Positions 12,145 to 20,840 are shown, counted from the stretch's first letter. The stretch is DNA of 20,840 bases from Saccoglossus kowalevskii (GCF_000003605.2 NW_003122409.1:1292352-1313191); one strand, 5' to 3'. The notes: generated by a model from the letters alone, not told the origin. Made by a program: numbers and translations.

Positions 12145-12154
12145 ATTGGCCAAT
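12145..12154. promoter_or_regulatory. Second ATTGGCCAAT palindrome
   Basis: This is identical to the 10-mer at 6666-6675. Here it is followed by ATAAGA, so it is not an optimal NF-Y site on the + strand. The surrounding 12130-12260 region is GC-richer and includes a G-rich word (CTGTGGGGGAG). Regulatory role is inferred only. Confidence 0.3.
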
Positions 12155-12981
12155 ATAAGAACAGCTTTTCCAATACTGTGATTTACTGTTACTTTTGGCC
12201 CTGAGGACAAAAATTACGTTACGTGCAAAGGACTGTGGGGGAGTTATGCGGGGGCAATGGAAAACTTCCGAATCTTCCAAAATTGTAAAAACAACTGATT
12301 TAATTGTTTTGATTACAGTGACAGGTTTTCTACAGATCATTAAACGCCGGGATCGTACATACATAATTTAAAATAGTGCCGGAAGATGGTAGGATTGGAA
12401 GTTTGTTTCAGCTCGGTGGATTATTTAAAAGGTTTAAAATGATATTAATTTGCCTATTACCGACGAATAAATGAATATAAAATCCGTTACAAATCAATTT
12501 TGAATTACTCTTAATAATACTCAAAGTGAACTTTATTGATTCGCCCAGTCGGCTGAGCCATGAATGGTAGAAACTCAATATATATAAATTGGAGGTAGTA
12601 CCGATACAGGCACAGCGTGTTTTTTTTTGAAAATCGGTGCTTTCACACATTCTACTACCAGCAACGTCAGTACCTAACGCCGTTCTCTCTCGACTGGAAA
12701 TGTCTGCTGAAAAGCAATCTCAGACTACCTCAGACCACTCGTCTCGAAATTATCGCTATAACATCGATAATCATGGCGAGTAGTCTGAATTTCCTGTTTA
12801 CATTGCTGTAAAACAAACACACGAAACCGAAAATAAAAATCATTCTAAAATAACATACTAATGCCCAACTGATTCTGGATTCATAGACCCGAGAGAAAAA
12901 AATACCTCTGTGACGAATATCATTTTACGGGGTATTTTCATCGTACCATATAAGGAAATGCGAATTCCAAGTATGGAATGA

Positions 12982-12997
12982 TTACGCGCGCGCGTAA
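12982..12997. repeat. 16-bp CG-repeat palindrome
   Basis: TTACGCGCGCGCGTAA is a perfect palindrome built on an alternating CG tract. Alternating purine-pyrimidine CG runs are prone to Z-DNA, and five CpGs in a row are unusual in this AT-rich setting. No gene lies beside it. Confidence 0.6.
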
Positions 12998-13987
12998 GCG
13001 TTGTCTAATAATAAAAACAAACATGACTATCACCAGGCTTTGACTCCACACAAAGAAGTTCGCTGATTCTGTTCTAAACTTTTTTTGATTTCGGCATTCT
13101 CATAATGTATTCTTGAAATGATGTATAATAATAAGGTTTGAGGTATCCTCGTAATAATCTCATATTTTGACTCCAGATTCATCTTGCTTTTTTACAAACA
13201 TGATCTTGTACATTATCTAAGGCTGAACTAGATGTTTACATTAGGTACATCAACATCAACCACCACAAGATAGATTTGCGCGAGCGTTTTACATGAAACC
13301 CGTCATGTTTACCCTGGAAAAATGATAATAGATGAAATTATGAATATTTGAATGAAGTATTTACCATAAAATATATATGATTAAACTAGACTAACTTTTA
13401 AATACGACAATTTCTTCACTATCTTAATAAACAATGACAATATTTATTTGTAATGCTGTGAATCATTTTTACACAGACTATTTCAATGGCTGCTATAGTT
13501 AAATGTTCTAAAACATTATCTTATAACATGTTTTTCTGACTTTTTCTGATAATTTTAATCATAAAAAACGGCTGTGTTTTGATTATATGCGAATAATAAA
13601 AGCAAAATATAATTGTTTATATTCTTGATATTTTTGCATTTCATTTATCTTGAATTATCACTGAAAGCAGCTGCATGAAATAACAAAACGTGTAGTGTGT
13701 TCAACAACTCGTGTATACAGTAACTTCAATAAATATGATTTTACTGTATTTTCATCCCCAGAAACGAAACGGCAAGTTAATATATCGTTGTGTTATTAAT
13801 TTTATCTCATATAAGTCCCATTTCGACAGCGTGAGTAATAATTTTCATCAGCAGCATAAGAATACGTTTTCCACGGTAATAAAGCTATAAAACTATGCAA
13901 ATGTAAATATTTCATATACGATATAATTTCATATAAGTATACGTGTATACGTGCCTGGGAATATTCACTGTATGCCGCCACAATGCC

Positions 13988-14485
13988 GTCAGCTGACTAA
14001 GTCGTGATGCGCAGCTTGTATTTATAGTGGAAATATAATAATAAATCACGCATATGGTACTTAATCTGTCTATTTTAGAGTATAATAAGTAATCGACCGT
14101 GCCACATGTTTAATGTCGAATAGTTTCCCTACAAACAATTTAACTAGTCAAATGCTATAAATGGCCGCCCGGCTCGTTTCATTATTATAGTTCTGGACAT
14201 GGCTCGCGATTGTTTATAGATGAGATGCTGCTCGAATAGCTATCATGGAACTAATTTTGAAATTCTTGCTAATCGCGAGCACATGTATATTTCGCCAAAT
14301 AGCGGCGGTTTTGAAAATCGTATCTTCAAAACGATGTGTAATAGTATATTAACGCGGTAACTTAATATGCATCCTTAACACAATTCAGTAAACTGAATTG
14401 AATAGTATATGTTCGGTTTCAGGGAGCTGTTGAAGGTCCTTCATCGCCGCGTTAGACTGCCCCCGTCAATTAGTTCTATTTATAG
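13988..14485. promoter_or_regulatory. Candidate cis-regulatory block with dense dyads
   Basis: This stretch is visibly richer in GC and CpG than its neighbours and carries many recognisable sites. It starts with palindrome GTCAGCTGAC containing a CAGCTG E-box (13988-13997). CTATAAATGG, a CArG/TATA-like word, lies at 14155-14164 beside GCCGCCCGG. GCTCGCGATT (14202-14211) is mirrored exactly by AATCGCGAGC (14271-14280), both carrying TCGCGA. The 20-bp near-perfect palindrome CAATTCAGT-AA-ACTGAATTG is at 14381-14400. CTATTTATAG at 14476-14485 fits the MEF2 consensus fully. TTTATAG occurs three times. No protein frame is convincing. It could be an enhancer or a TATA promoter with an unseen short exon. 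Confidence 0.35.
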
Positions 14486-14653
14486 AAACCAGACTGCATA
14501 AAATAAATTAGGTGCGTATGCTAAGAGGTATAATATGATTTTAACAAAATAACATTCAAACAATGAATACCACTCTAACATCTGCACAGTGTACATTGTC
14601 ATTCATGTTATAGTGAATATGTAAGTTTTAGTTGCAAAACAAATGAACAAGTG

Positions 14654-14752
14654 TGTAAAACACAAACAATTTAATGATAGTAATTATCTGCAAATAATAT
14701 ATATGTAAAACACAAACAATTTAATGATAGTTAATTATCTGCAAATAATATA
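14654..14752. repeat. 50-bp tandem duplication, two copies
   Basis: Copy 1 (14654-14701) and copy 2 (14704-14752) run TGTAAAACACAAACAATT through GCAAATAATATA. They differ by a single inserted T (TAGTAATT against TAGTTAATT). Near identity in a region where other repeats are heavily eroded points to a recent duplication, or to an assembly effect. Confidence 0.9.
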
Positions 14753-15017
14753 ACTGGGCTAAATTAACTAGAAATTATGTATCATTATTTAAAAAAAACA
14801 AAACATTGATTGGATGTCAGTTGGTTGGTTGGCCAAATTGAACCAGTCTCACGTTTACCTTGGAATTAGCACTAGTGACCTACGCTTAGATGTGTTCTTT
14901 TCACTTTTCAAACAGCCAATCTCGTCAATATATTTAAATGGAAGAATTTACATTGAATGCAATCGTACATATTGATGTTGAGTATTGGGCCCAGAATAAT
15001 GATATTGCATAGGTAAT
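14753..15017. other. Non-coding spacer
   Basis: AT-rich DNA with a poly-A run near 14790 and a short TTGG run (14821-14832). No coding frame or RNA gene is seen. Confidence 0.6.
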
Positions 15018-15540
15018 GTGATACTTTTCAGCCGTATATCAGCTCTCACACTCGTTGCACGACATGTATCCTGTGATCTTTTTTCATTTTTTAGGGAGCA
15101 ATCAGACTTTTACTTGCATTTGCAGTGCTATCTGCACTACATCCAGGAACACATAAGAATTAGGTCTTTTTTAGTGTTTGACCTGAGCATGAATCGCCAC
15201 TCCTTTCAACCTCACTGTTACCCCACCAGTGTTAATACCCATAGTAAGATGGGATGGATATTTCCCTAGGCACTTCCAGTTACAGGAGGTTTGGGAATTT
15301 CGTTCTTATTTGGCTCCTTTCCTGTCCCAACATAAAGGCCCTCATCAACCCTTCTAGATCATCTAGAACTGAATTTCAAGTTGTATACTTGTTGGACCTC
15401 CAAACTTGTATGTACAATATTAAAAAGTCAGTGAATACTCTTTTTAGGAAGTATCGTTGTTTCCCTGCACTGGTACAAAAACCTTTCATGTGTGATGAAT
15501 CTCAGATGGAATAACACACATTGTAGAATTGACTGTTAAA
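15018..15540. other. Open-frame patch of possible repeat-borne coding DNA, unassigned
   Basis: Two overlapping + frames stay open for 83 and 86 codons (15018-15269 and 15254-15514) in a patch less AT-rich than its surroundings. In the first, FREQSDFYLHLQC followed by FLVFDLSMNR faintly recalls the central part of the large repeat protein seen at 17.1-17.9 kb. That part, as I remember it, has an R-x-Q-R-x-G-x-W-x-L-x-L stretch and then an aromatic-D-H-x-N-Y-x-R stretch. The match is weak, the spacing is off, and the orientation is opposite. Minus-strand frames are also partly open, for example GINTGGVTVRLKGV. I would call it decayed transposon DNA of unknown type. Confidence 0.25.
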
Positions 15541-15823
15541 AATAGTGTTACACATACAGATTACACACACAGAGATGGAGGAGTCACATTTAATATAAAT
15601 ACAAATTATAATGAACAATGAATTATAAAACAATTCTCAGACAATAAATTCGTTTAAACCCCCGTCCGAAGTGGCATATCTGGTGGTAAACCAGACGGAT
15701 ATTGTGATATAATTTTTGGATAACAATTGTTTAAATAACATATCGTTTTAGATAAATGTGGGTTTGCTGCTGAATTCAAAGATCCAAGTCTCCAAGCTTA
15801 ACAATGACGTTAAAATTATAAGC
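15541..15823. other. Non-coding spacer
   Basis: Mostly AT-rich. A small hairpin, CTGGT (15680-15684) with ACCAG (15690-15694) inside CCGT/ACGG (15662-15665 with 15695-15698), stands out in a GC-richer patch. No gene is seen. Confidence 0.5.
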
Positions 15824-15948
15824 GGTGCCAAAACCACGCCTCATAATAATAAGCTGTATTCTATTTGAGTGGTATGTGTGTTAGATGGTTAGTTGTTGTC
15901 ATGTTAGATACATTTTAGAGAATTATCCCTACAATTTCATGTGAAAAA
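15824..15948. repeat. Copy A of a diverged direct repeat
   Basis: It aligns by eye with 17950-18068 in the same orientation. Shared landmarks in order are GGTGCC/GGCGCC, CACGCCTC, TAAT-ATG/AAG, TTCTAT, GTGTGT, TT-TCATGTTAGAT-CATTT and CAATTTCATGT. Identity is roughly 70% by eye, with a 6-base indel in the middle. It is probably a second eroded fragment of the element that carries the minus-strand relic next to copy B. Neither copy reads as a clear protein. Confidence 0.65.
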
Positions 15949-17119
15949 AATGTTTGATATACTGTGCATAAAATTGAAAATGGCTGCTAATTCAATCCTA
16001 CTATATTGATATATGTACTGTACCTTTCCTTTTCAGATACAATGTGTTACTTACTATAATTTCAACAGCTGTCACAAGTAGAATCGGTCGATGTATATAT
16101 CATATCACAGACCATACTTTGACGTTGCATTGTAATGTAATTGTTATATTTTATCATAGATCGGTCCTAAACCTTTATAAAACTGTGTACATTATATATC
16201 CACAAATATTTCGAGGAGAAGTGAAGATCAAACAATTATATAAAATCATTAATAAAAACAATATTTTATTTCACATTAATGATATTTACATTTTTAGCTT
16301 ATTTCAGAGCCAATTTTATGCTATATAGGACAGGCTCCTCCTCCACTTTGGCACTGTAGTTCGTTCAATATTGCTAAAACAGAATTCTCTCGTAACAATA
16401 TACATATAGAAATTACACATTGATAGTGAAATGGCAACTCATTAGTGAACATATAGATTTATTTATGTTTATGTTATTCATCTACCAAAATGTACATTGC
16501 AGTGTTCATACAGAAATATTCTGCATTGATTCAGATGCAGCCACCAAGTCTAGTACATAACAACTTTGCTCTCCGATACAAATTACTACATCCTGTCGTA
16601 CGTTGACAACTAAATATTTCTAGGCTAGCTTCAGGAATTAGGCCAAATATTATCAGAATTAGAACGGGTTTTCCATCTGTAATTTTCCATCCCATGTTTT
16701 CAGGGCTGATAAGATTTCCAAGATTTATAGTGTCAACGCATAATGTGGTATTTCAAATATTGAAATGCATGAATTAATGACAGCTGAATTTGAGATGAGA
16801 CTAGATTTACAATACCAAATTTACATTTATGCTTGTGTATATGCATATGTAAATATGAGACATGTTGTTGCATTATACATGCGAGCTAGCCATGCCATGT
16901 CCAGTTTGCAAATGAATGATTCAACTGACTTTATATGATCACCTGTACTATCACCATCACTTATCTCCGACACTTTTCAAGCAGATTTCTTTGTATGCCA
17001 ATTCATGTAGGGGATAGTATCATATTCAATGTGAACGTGACACTTTAGTAGTGCATTTTCAGATCCTTACTATAACTTTCTGTGTGTACCGTGGAGAGCT
17101 ATGTATTTGGGCTTTCTGA
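15949..17119. other. Non-coding stretch, no gene recognised
   Basis: It contains the longest open frame of the window (94 codons at 16044-16328 plus), whose Ile/Tyr/Phe-rich translation looks like chance in AT-rich DNA. ATTTACAT and ATGTAAAT form an 8-bp inverted repeat around a POU-like ATGCATAT word near 16819-16854. Nothing else supports a gene. Confidence 0.5.
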
Positions 17120-17927
17120 ATATATATACCAGTCATTCGCCACACTTTAATTTGAACATCTGTTTGTCTTGCAGAAACTACTGCATTAATTGTCAGTATT
17201 CGAATGCATTGCATGTAATATATGGTATCAATGTCTTGTTCTCCGTATGTAGCTGCTAATTCGGTAACACAATCTTCATTACCTCAAGCCTTTCAAATGG
17301 TGCAGCTGAGGGTGCTTGCTGAAAAACCTATCAGAATAAAAAACTGGCTAAATCTGCCTTATTTTCTTGAAGTGCCAAAAAATGGCTCAGCATTGTGGGA
17401 AATGGCACATATGTACCTTCAGCAATTCTGTGCATTGGCTTACTGGTCCTAGTGAGCATCTGATGTTTAGCAGTTTTTATGGACATCTGTCTATACATCA
17501 GTTCTTGTAAATATATTTTTGAATTACACATTTGACAAATATGGTAATAAGGTTGCTTTCTTTGTTGGTTTACTAATAACCACAACAAGTACCTGACCAT
17601 TAATAATTAGGAACGATGTGCTTTCCAACACCAGATTTGCTATTAACAATCCTCATTATCAGTGCATACATCTACAAGTATGGCTTTTGTTTCCTTTAAG
17701 ACACCACTCTCAGTCCATATTTCAACCAATCCGGATCCATATATGTGTTGATCTATTATTCCAGAAAGTTCAAGGATATATGTAGACCACCTAAGCGTGA
17801 GCTTATATTTATTTTCGTGTAAAGACAATTTCATGTCTATCAATTTACAATATAATGTTTGATTCACATGTATGGCAGTGTATTGCTGGCCATGTTTAGA
17901 TGACCACGTTGAAAATGGATTTAAATG
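17120..17927 (-). pseudogene. Broken copy of a large invertebrate repeat-borne protein (NKADLA / FEN-like family)
   Basis: Two blocks of one protein are readable on the minus strand. Block 1 (17927-17643) runs about 94 codons without a stop, with NQTLYCKLIDMKL, then YILELSGIIDQHI and YGSGLVEIWTESGVL. It matches what I recall as the D-Q-P-L-Y-x-K / G-x-H-x-x-M-x-F-L-G / G-S-G-L-x-E-x-W segment. Block 2 (17646 downward) has FLIINGQVLVV (IINGQ at 17607-17593), then TRTDV (near 17510), YRQMSIK (17495-17474) and FLALQENKADLASFL (NKADLA at 17363-17346). GNEDCVTEL follows at 17283-17257, with a fading tail to about 17120. Stops and frame changes interrupt both. The family order would place several hundred residues between the blocks, so an internal deletion is likely. 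The family is multicopy and uncharacterised in many invertebrates; a FEN/PIN-like nuclease fold for its C-terminus is my inference. The + open frame at 17222-17452 is a shadow. Confidence 0.65.
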
Positions 17928-17949
17928 GCTCTATGCACGATTTCTTAAT

Positions 17950-18068
17950 GGCGCCAACAACACGCCTCGTGATAATATGCTTTGTTCTATCCGTGTGTAC
18001 TGTTTCAAATGGTATTGTTATAATGTTAGATGCATTTCAGAGTGTTAACCCAGCAATTTCATGTAAAA
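17950..18068. repeat. Copy B of a diverged direct repeat
   Basis: Partner of 15824-15948. It lies immediately upstream, in minus-strand sense, of the broken protein copy, so it is probably part of the same element. One minus frame reads TDRTKHIITRRVVGAIKK between stops, which may be eroded coding sequence. The 6-base indel relative to copy A would be in frame. Confidence 0.65.
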
Positions 18069-18261
18069 ATCCATGAATATAATGCTTACAGTGTATTTTT
18101 GTACATACACATGTACATACATCTCCTTATGTACTGGTGCCTGAATTATGGGCATATGCCACAATGTTGTTATAGATAGGTCTTATCTATATCCATTGGT
18201 TAAATACAGTCTAACAGGGTCTTGTCTCTACATTCTTCAAATTACATTATCATCATCATTA
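18069..18261. other. Non-coding spacer
   Basis: Short AT-rich DNA with the dyad TGTACATACACATGTACATACA near 18100. No coding frame was seen. Confidence 0.5.
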
Positions 18262-18720
18262 CCAGCATTGGATTGTGTGTGGTGGTACGTTAGTTGACGT
18301 TTCATGTGGCAATTCACAATATCGATCCCATAAAAAAGACAATGGAGGTACATGATCTATGTCTGCATATCTTAGTTCTATGAGAGAAATATAAATGCAA
18401 TATCAAAAACTTTTTTTAGTTCTTTCACATGATCACATAAGTGCACGTCGCTGACAGGATAACTGATACTTCAGAGGCACTAAGGTCATTAAAACCACCC
18501 AATTATATCTCATTGTGTTGTCAAACGGATATGCTGTCACAATCCGAGCACTCTTACTTATTTATTTATTATTTTCATCAGACAAATGGTCCATACCTAG
18601 GGCATTTAAGACTTGCCCTCTCTCTATGAAGACCACATTTCACATTCCTCTGACATACTATGCAACAGCTGTAATGTTGGTCAGTGGATCGTTTCAGCCT
18701 TACTAATGGTGCTATTGCGA
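18262..18720 (-). other. Possible further minus-strand coding debris, unassigned
   Basis: On the minus strand a 46-codon open stretch ending at 18262 reads protein-like, for example LSFLWDRYCELPHE and NVPPHTIQCW. Further upstream, around 18700-18590, a frame with CCIVCQRNVKCGL has clustered cysteines that could be a zinc-binding start of a repeat-borne protein. It lies upstream of the broken copy at 17.1-17.9 kb and on the same strand, so it could be its N-terminal part, but I cannot match it to a family. The two + open frames of 62-63 codons here are not convincing either. Confidence 0.2.
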
Positions 18721-19700
18721 ATTACAAAATAATGACATCAAACAGGTATAGCCTTTGTAATACTGATATACTCGTCTTACCTGGATCTAAAACAATGCAT
18801 GGCTAAGTATTTAATGAAGTGATCAATATTTATTTTTTTTAAAAATACTATTTGTGGAGCAGAATGTGGATCGTATTTATTCTAAGCCAATAAACCAAAG
18901 AAATCATTTAGATATCAAGCTGGAACATTTTTGTTATGTTAAAATATTTGTTGGATTCGCTGCTATATAACGTAGATATCAAACTACAGTGCATAGCTTG
19001 TTTCTTGCTTAGAAAATTAATGGAAACATATCTGTCTGATGCATATCATACTTTAGATAACATTTACCTAATACATGTATAGTAGCTGGTATCTAACTTT
19101 TGGCACTCCGTACAACTATTACACCAAAATATTTTAGATCACAAACAATTCAAAATCCATGTTAATATCAGTAGAGCATATTAATACAATCATGCAGTGT
19201 GTGTCGGAATGATTTTCAATATGCGTCCCATACATCTTTCTAAAATGTCAAATGTATAATGTGATATGTCCACCACGATTCATGTGTTAAGCTAAAACTG
19301 GAATGTACATGGCTAATTTCAAAGAGTAAAAAATGCACAGTCAATCCCAAGATCCATTGCTTTCATTCAGGTATCAATCAACTTATGGTATAGTTATGTT
19401 GCAGATTTACACGATAATCAAATGAACATATCACCATTATCACCCAATGTTACCTGAGGTTTTCAAAACAAACCGTGCAGTGAATATTCCAGTTTTGCCC
19501 TAATATGTACAATTATATATACCATTTGTTGTCAAATTAATTAATAGAGGCTTTTAAAATATAAATCAATGTTTGAACATATAAATGTAAGATACAAATA
19601 TTTTCTATCCAATTCGATATTAAATACAATAGCTATATAATAATACTATATTGTTTGCTAAACTGTTTTTTTGGGGGGAGGGGTCAAAAATAGTGATTTG

Positions 19701-19713
19701 GCCGCCATTTTAG
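19701..19713. promoter_or_regulatory. YY1-like site
   Basis: GCCGCCATTTTAG is the reverse complement of a YY1-type AAAATGGCGGC core and follows a short G run (GGGGGGAGGGG near 19672). It is the second such site, with the first at 144. Function is inferred only. Confidence 0.3.
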
Positions 19714-20340
19714 TCGTCATTTTTCAAGAAAATTAATTGACAAGAAAAGCTATGTTCTCAACTTCTACCCTAAATTGCCGTTATCAATACTGTGATTGTG
19801 TGACAGTACAATGTCATGTCACATAGCACCAAACACACATTCCCCGGCGCCTGGTCCCACACAATGTGTACCACTAATATCACAGGGACGATCATCATTC
19901 ACGTGTGACTATACAGTTTGTATAGACACTAGTTCCAGTATAATGATATGCACACCGGGTGTTGTCCCAATCTATTAGTCAGTTGACTCCATATATAGTT
20001 GCAGTTCAATCAGGTCGCATGGCTGTCACCATGGTATAGACACATGTCTATGTAATCAGTGCTAGACACCTCCCATAGGGTTAAAGGGAATATCTCGGTG
20101 GGTGTTCACCCATATTCTCTATATACACATTCCTCGTATTATTACATTTACCTCTTTCCAGAGTCAACAATGTACAATAGGTTCGACAATGATTCACTAC
20201 CCCAGCGCTCCGAGACTGTATAATACTCACGACATTGTGACAGTGAAATAGCAATTAAACTGTGAATGCTACCTGCATTCATGGAAACATTGTATTTCGC
20301 AAACAATGGTCGCCAAATCGCTTGTCAGGTACACACACTA

Positions 20341-20360
20341 TATTGTTTATATTGTTTATG
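20341..20360. promoter_or_regulatory. Tandem forkhead-type motif pair
   Basis: TTGTTTAT occurs at 20343-20350 and again at 20352-20359, a 9-bp period. Each fits the forkhead consensus TRTTTAY. It may equally be a simple two-unit repeat. Confidence 0.25.
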
Positions 20361-20840
20361 TGAGTACATTTTGTCATTTTAGTGTACTGCTTGCAATGTC
20401 CATATGCTAACCGATTAACGTCAAATGCAATTCATATGCTGAGGTTAGGTTCACTCTGTTTCCGTTTCATGATATTCAACAGTGAACATATGTCTTGCAT
20501 AAGGTATAATTGATAAACAATTAATAGTGATGTCTCAGTGCACGAATCAATAAATACTGAATATATTCAATCTACATGTCATTCATTTGTTTTTAGTTTG
20601 TTTGTATATTGCCTATCTTTTTATTAAAGCAAATTGCTTTGGTCAAATTGTGTGTAATGAAAGATACGTTCCATACAGTCATCTATGACACACATTATTT
20701 CACTTAATGTTGCTACTATTCTACGTTCGGAAAAACAATTTTTCTGCCGATATGTGATTTTACTCTTCCGTGTATCCACCAAACATGAATTATTTTAACA
20801 ATCATAATTAGAGTTATTACTTAACTGATAACGATAGAAT

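Larger units (their letters stand above)
9293..13980. other. Non-coding stretch, no gene recognised
   Basis: No open frame here reaches beyond about 82 codons, and none shows a family motif. Candidates checked and left uncalled include 9285-9533 minus, 9833-10060 plus, 12131-12364 minus and 12617-12811 plus. At 12160-12366 both strands stay open for about 70 codons over a G-rich patch, but neither translation is recognisable. An 11-bp direct repeat (CAATATGAATT then CAATATGAATA) lies at 10625-10646, and a short ATACAGGA pair lies near 11910-11930. The rest is AT-rich background. Confidence 0.5.
18721..20840. other. Non-coding stretch, no gene recognised
   Basis: Frames are short and AT-driven. 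The 60-codon frame at 19796-19978 is Ser/Thr/Pro-rich with no motif. Small dyads include ATAGACA-CA-TGTCTAT (20036-20051), TGAATGC-TACCT-GCATTCA (20263-20281) and AAAGCAA-A-TTGCTTT (20626-20640). A CACGTG E-box lies at 19900-19905. The patch 19780-20120 is less AT-rich than its surroundings but shows no exon-like structure that I can defend. Confidence 0.5.

Noticed and set aside
12573-12825. TATATAAA followed by a short ATG frame (MASSLNFLFTLL) and a GTAAAA donor-like site, as a possible first exon of a secreted protein
   Set aside because: The donor is weak, no downstream exon was found, and the peptide is too short to assess.
15672-15683. TGGCATATCTGG, matching a tRNA/SINE box A
   Set aside because: The D-stem cannot close, and no box B (GGTTCGA-type) follows at the right distance.
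16103-16125. TATCACAG followed by CATACTTTGA, like the miR-2/13 family
   Set aside because: No upstream arm complementary to it was found, so there is no precursor hairpin; an 8-base seed match is expected by chance.
16044-16328. Longest open frame, 94 codons plus
   Set aside because: The hydrophobic, AT-driven composition shows no domain, and a frame of this length is expected by chance in a 20-kb AT-rich window.
17222-17452. 76-codon plus open frame
   Set aside because: It is antisense to the NKADLA-containing minus-strand frame, which explains it as a shadow.
17873-17894. TGGCAGTGT, a miR-34 seed-like word
   Set aside because: There is no pairing arm downstream, and it lies inside the broken repeat protein region.
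1-20840. CRISPR array, prokaryotic operon or phage module
   Set aside because: There are no regularly spaced identical repeats, no ribosome-binding-site-preceded gene strings and no long ORFs; the DNA is eukaryotic in character.

Overview
The window looks like a piece of animal nuclear genome, most likely a marine invertebrate such as a mollusc or another lophotrochozoan, cnidarian or basal deuterostome. It is clearly AT-rich and has scattered short microsatellites. It has no bacterial-style gene packing: the longest open frame is under 100 codons, and most open frames look like chance. The taxonomic guess rests only on the kinds of decayed repeats present. No intact protein-coding gene, tRNA, rRNA, CRISPR array or recognisable microRNA precursor was found, so the window is best read as intergenic or intronic DNA.

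Positions 1-5374 are non-coding, with a CACGTG plus YY1-type site pair at 131-156, a CAC/CAA low-complexity tract and a 14-bp palindrome. At about 5375-5905 (+) lies the decayed 3' part of a non-LTR retrotransposon reverse-transcriptase ORF of the CR1/L2/Rex type. It is followed at 6061-6169 by five degenerate 22-bp tandem units ending in a hairpin. From 6187 to about 13980 only short signals are visible: two identical ATTGGCCAAT palindromes, a TATA-like site, a 12-bp perfect hairpin and a CG-repeat palindrome. The stretch 13988-14485 is richer in GC/CpG than its surroundings and carries several palindromes, a paired TCGCGA motif and a perfect MEF2 consensus, so it is a candidate cis-regulatory block. 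A 50-bp tandem duplication sits at 14654-14752.

From about 15000 to 18700 the window is a mosaic of decayed repeat DNA. The main discovery is on the minus strand at 17120-17927. Two pieces of one large invertebrate multicopy protein family can be read there in shifted frames with stops: a central piece around NQTLYCKL and YGSGLVEIW, and a C-terminal piece around IINGQ, TRTDV, YRQMSIK and QENKADLASFL. The roughly several hundred residues that normally separate them appear to be missing. I recall this family from many invertebrate genomes as uncharacterised repeat-borne proteins, probably with a FEN/PIN-like nuclease-type C-terminus. A diverged direct repeat of about 120 bp (15824-15948 and 17950-18068) flanks this relic and suggests a second copy of the same element.

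The last 2 kb (18720-20840) holds no gene that I can see, only a second YY1-like site, a tandem forkhead-type motif pair and small palindromes. No genes act together here; any function would be regulatory or in the history of the repeats.
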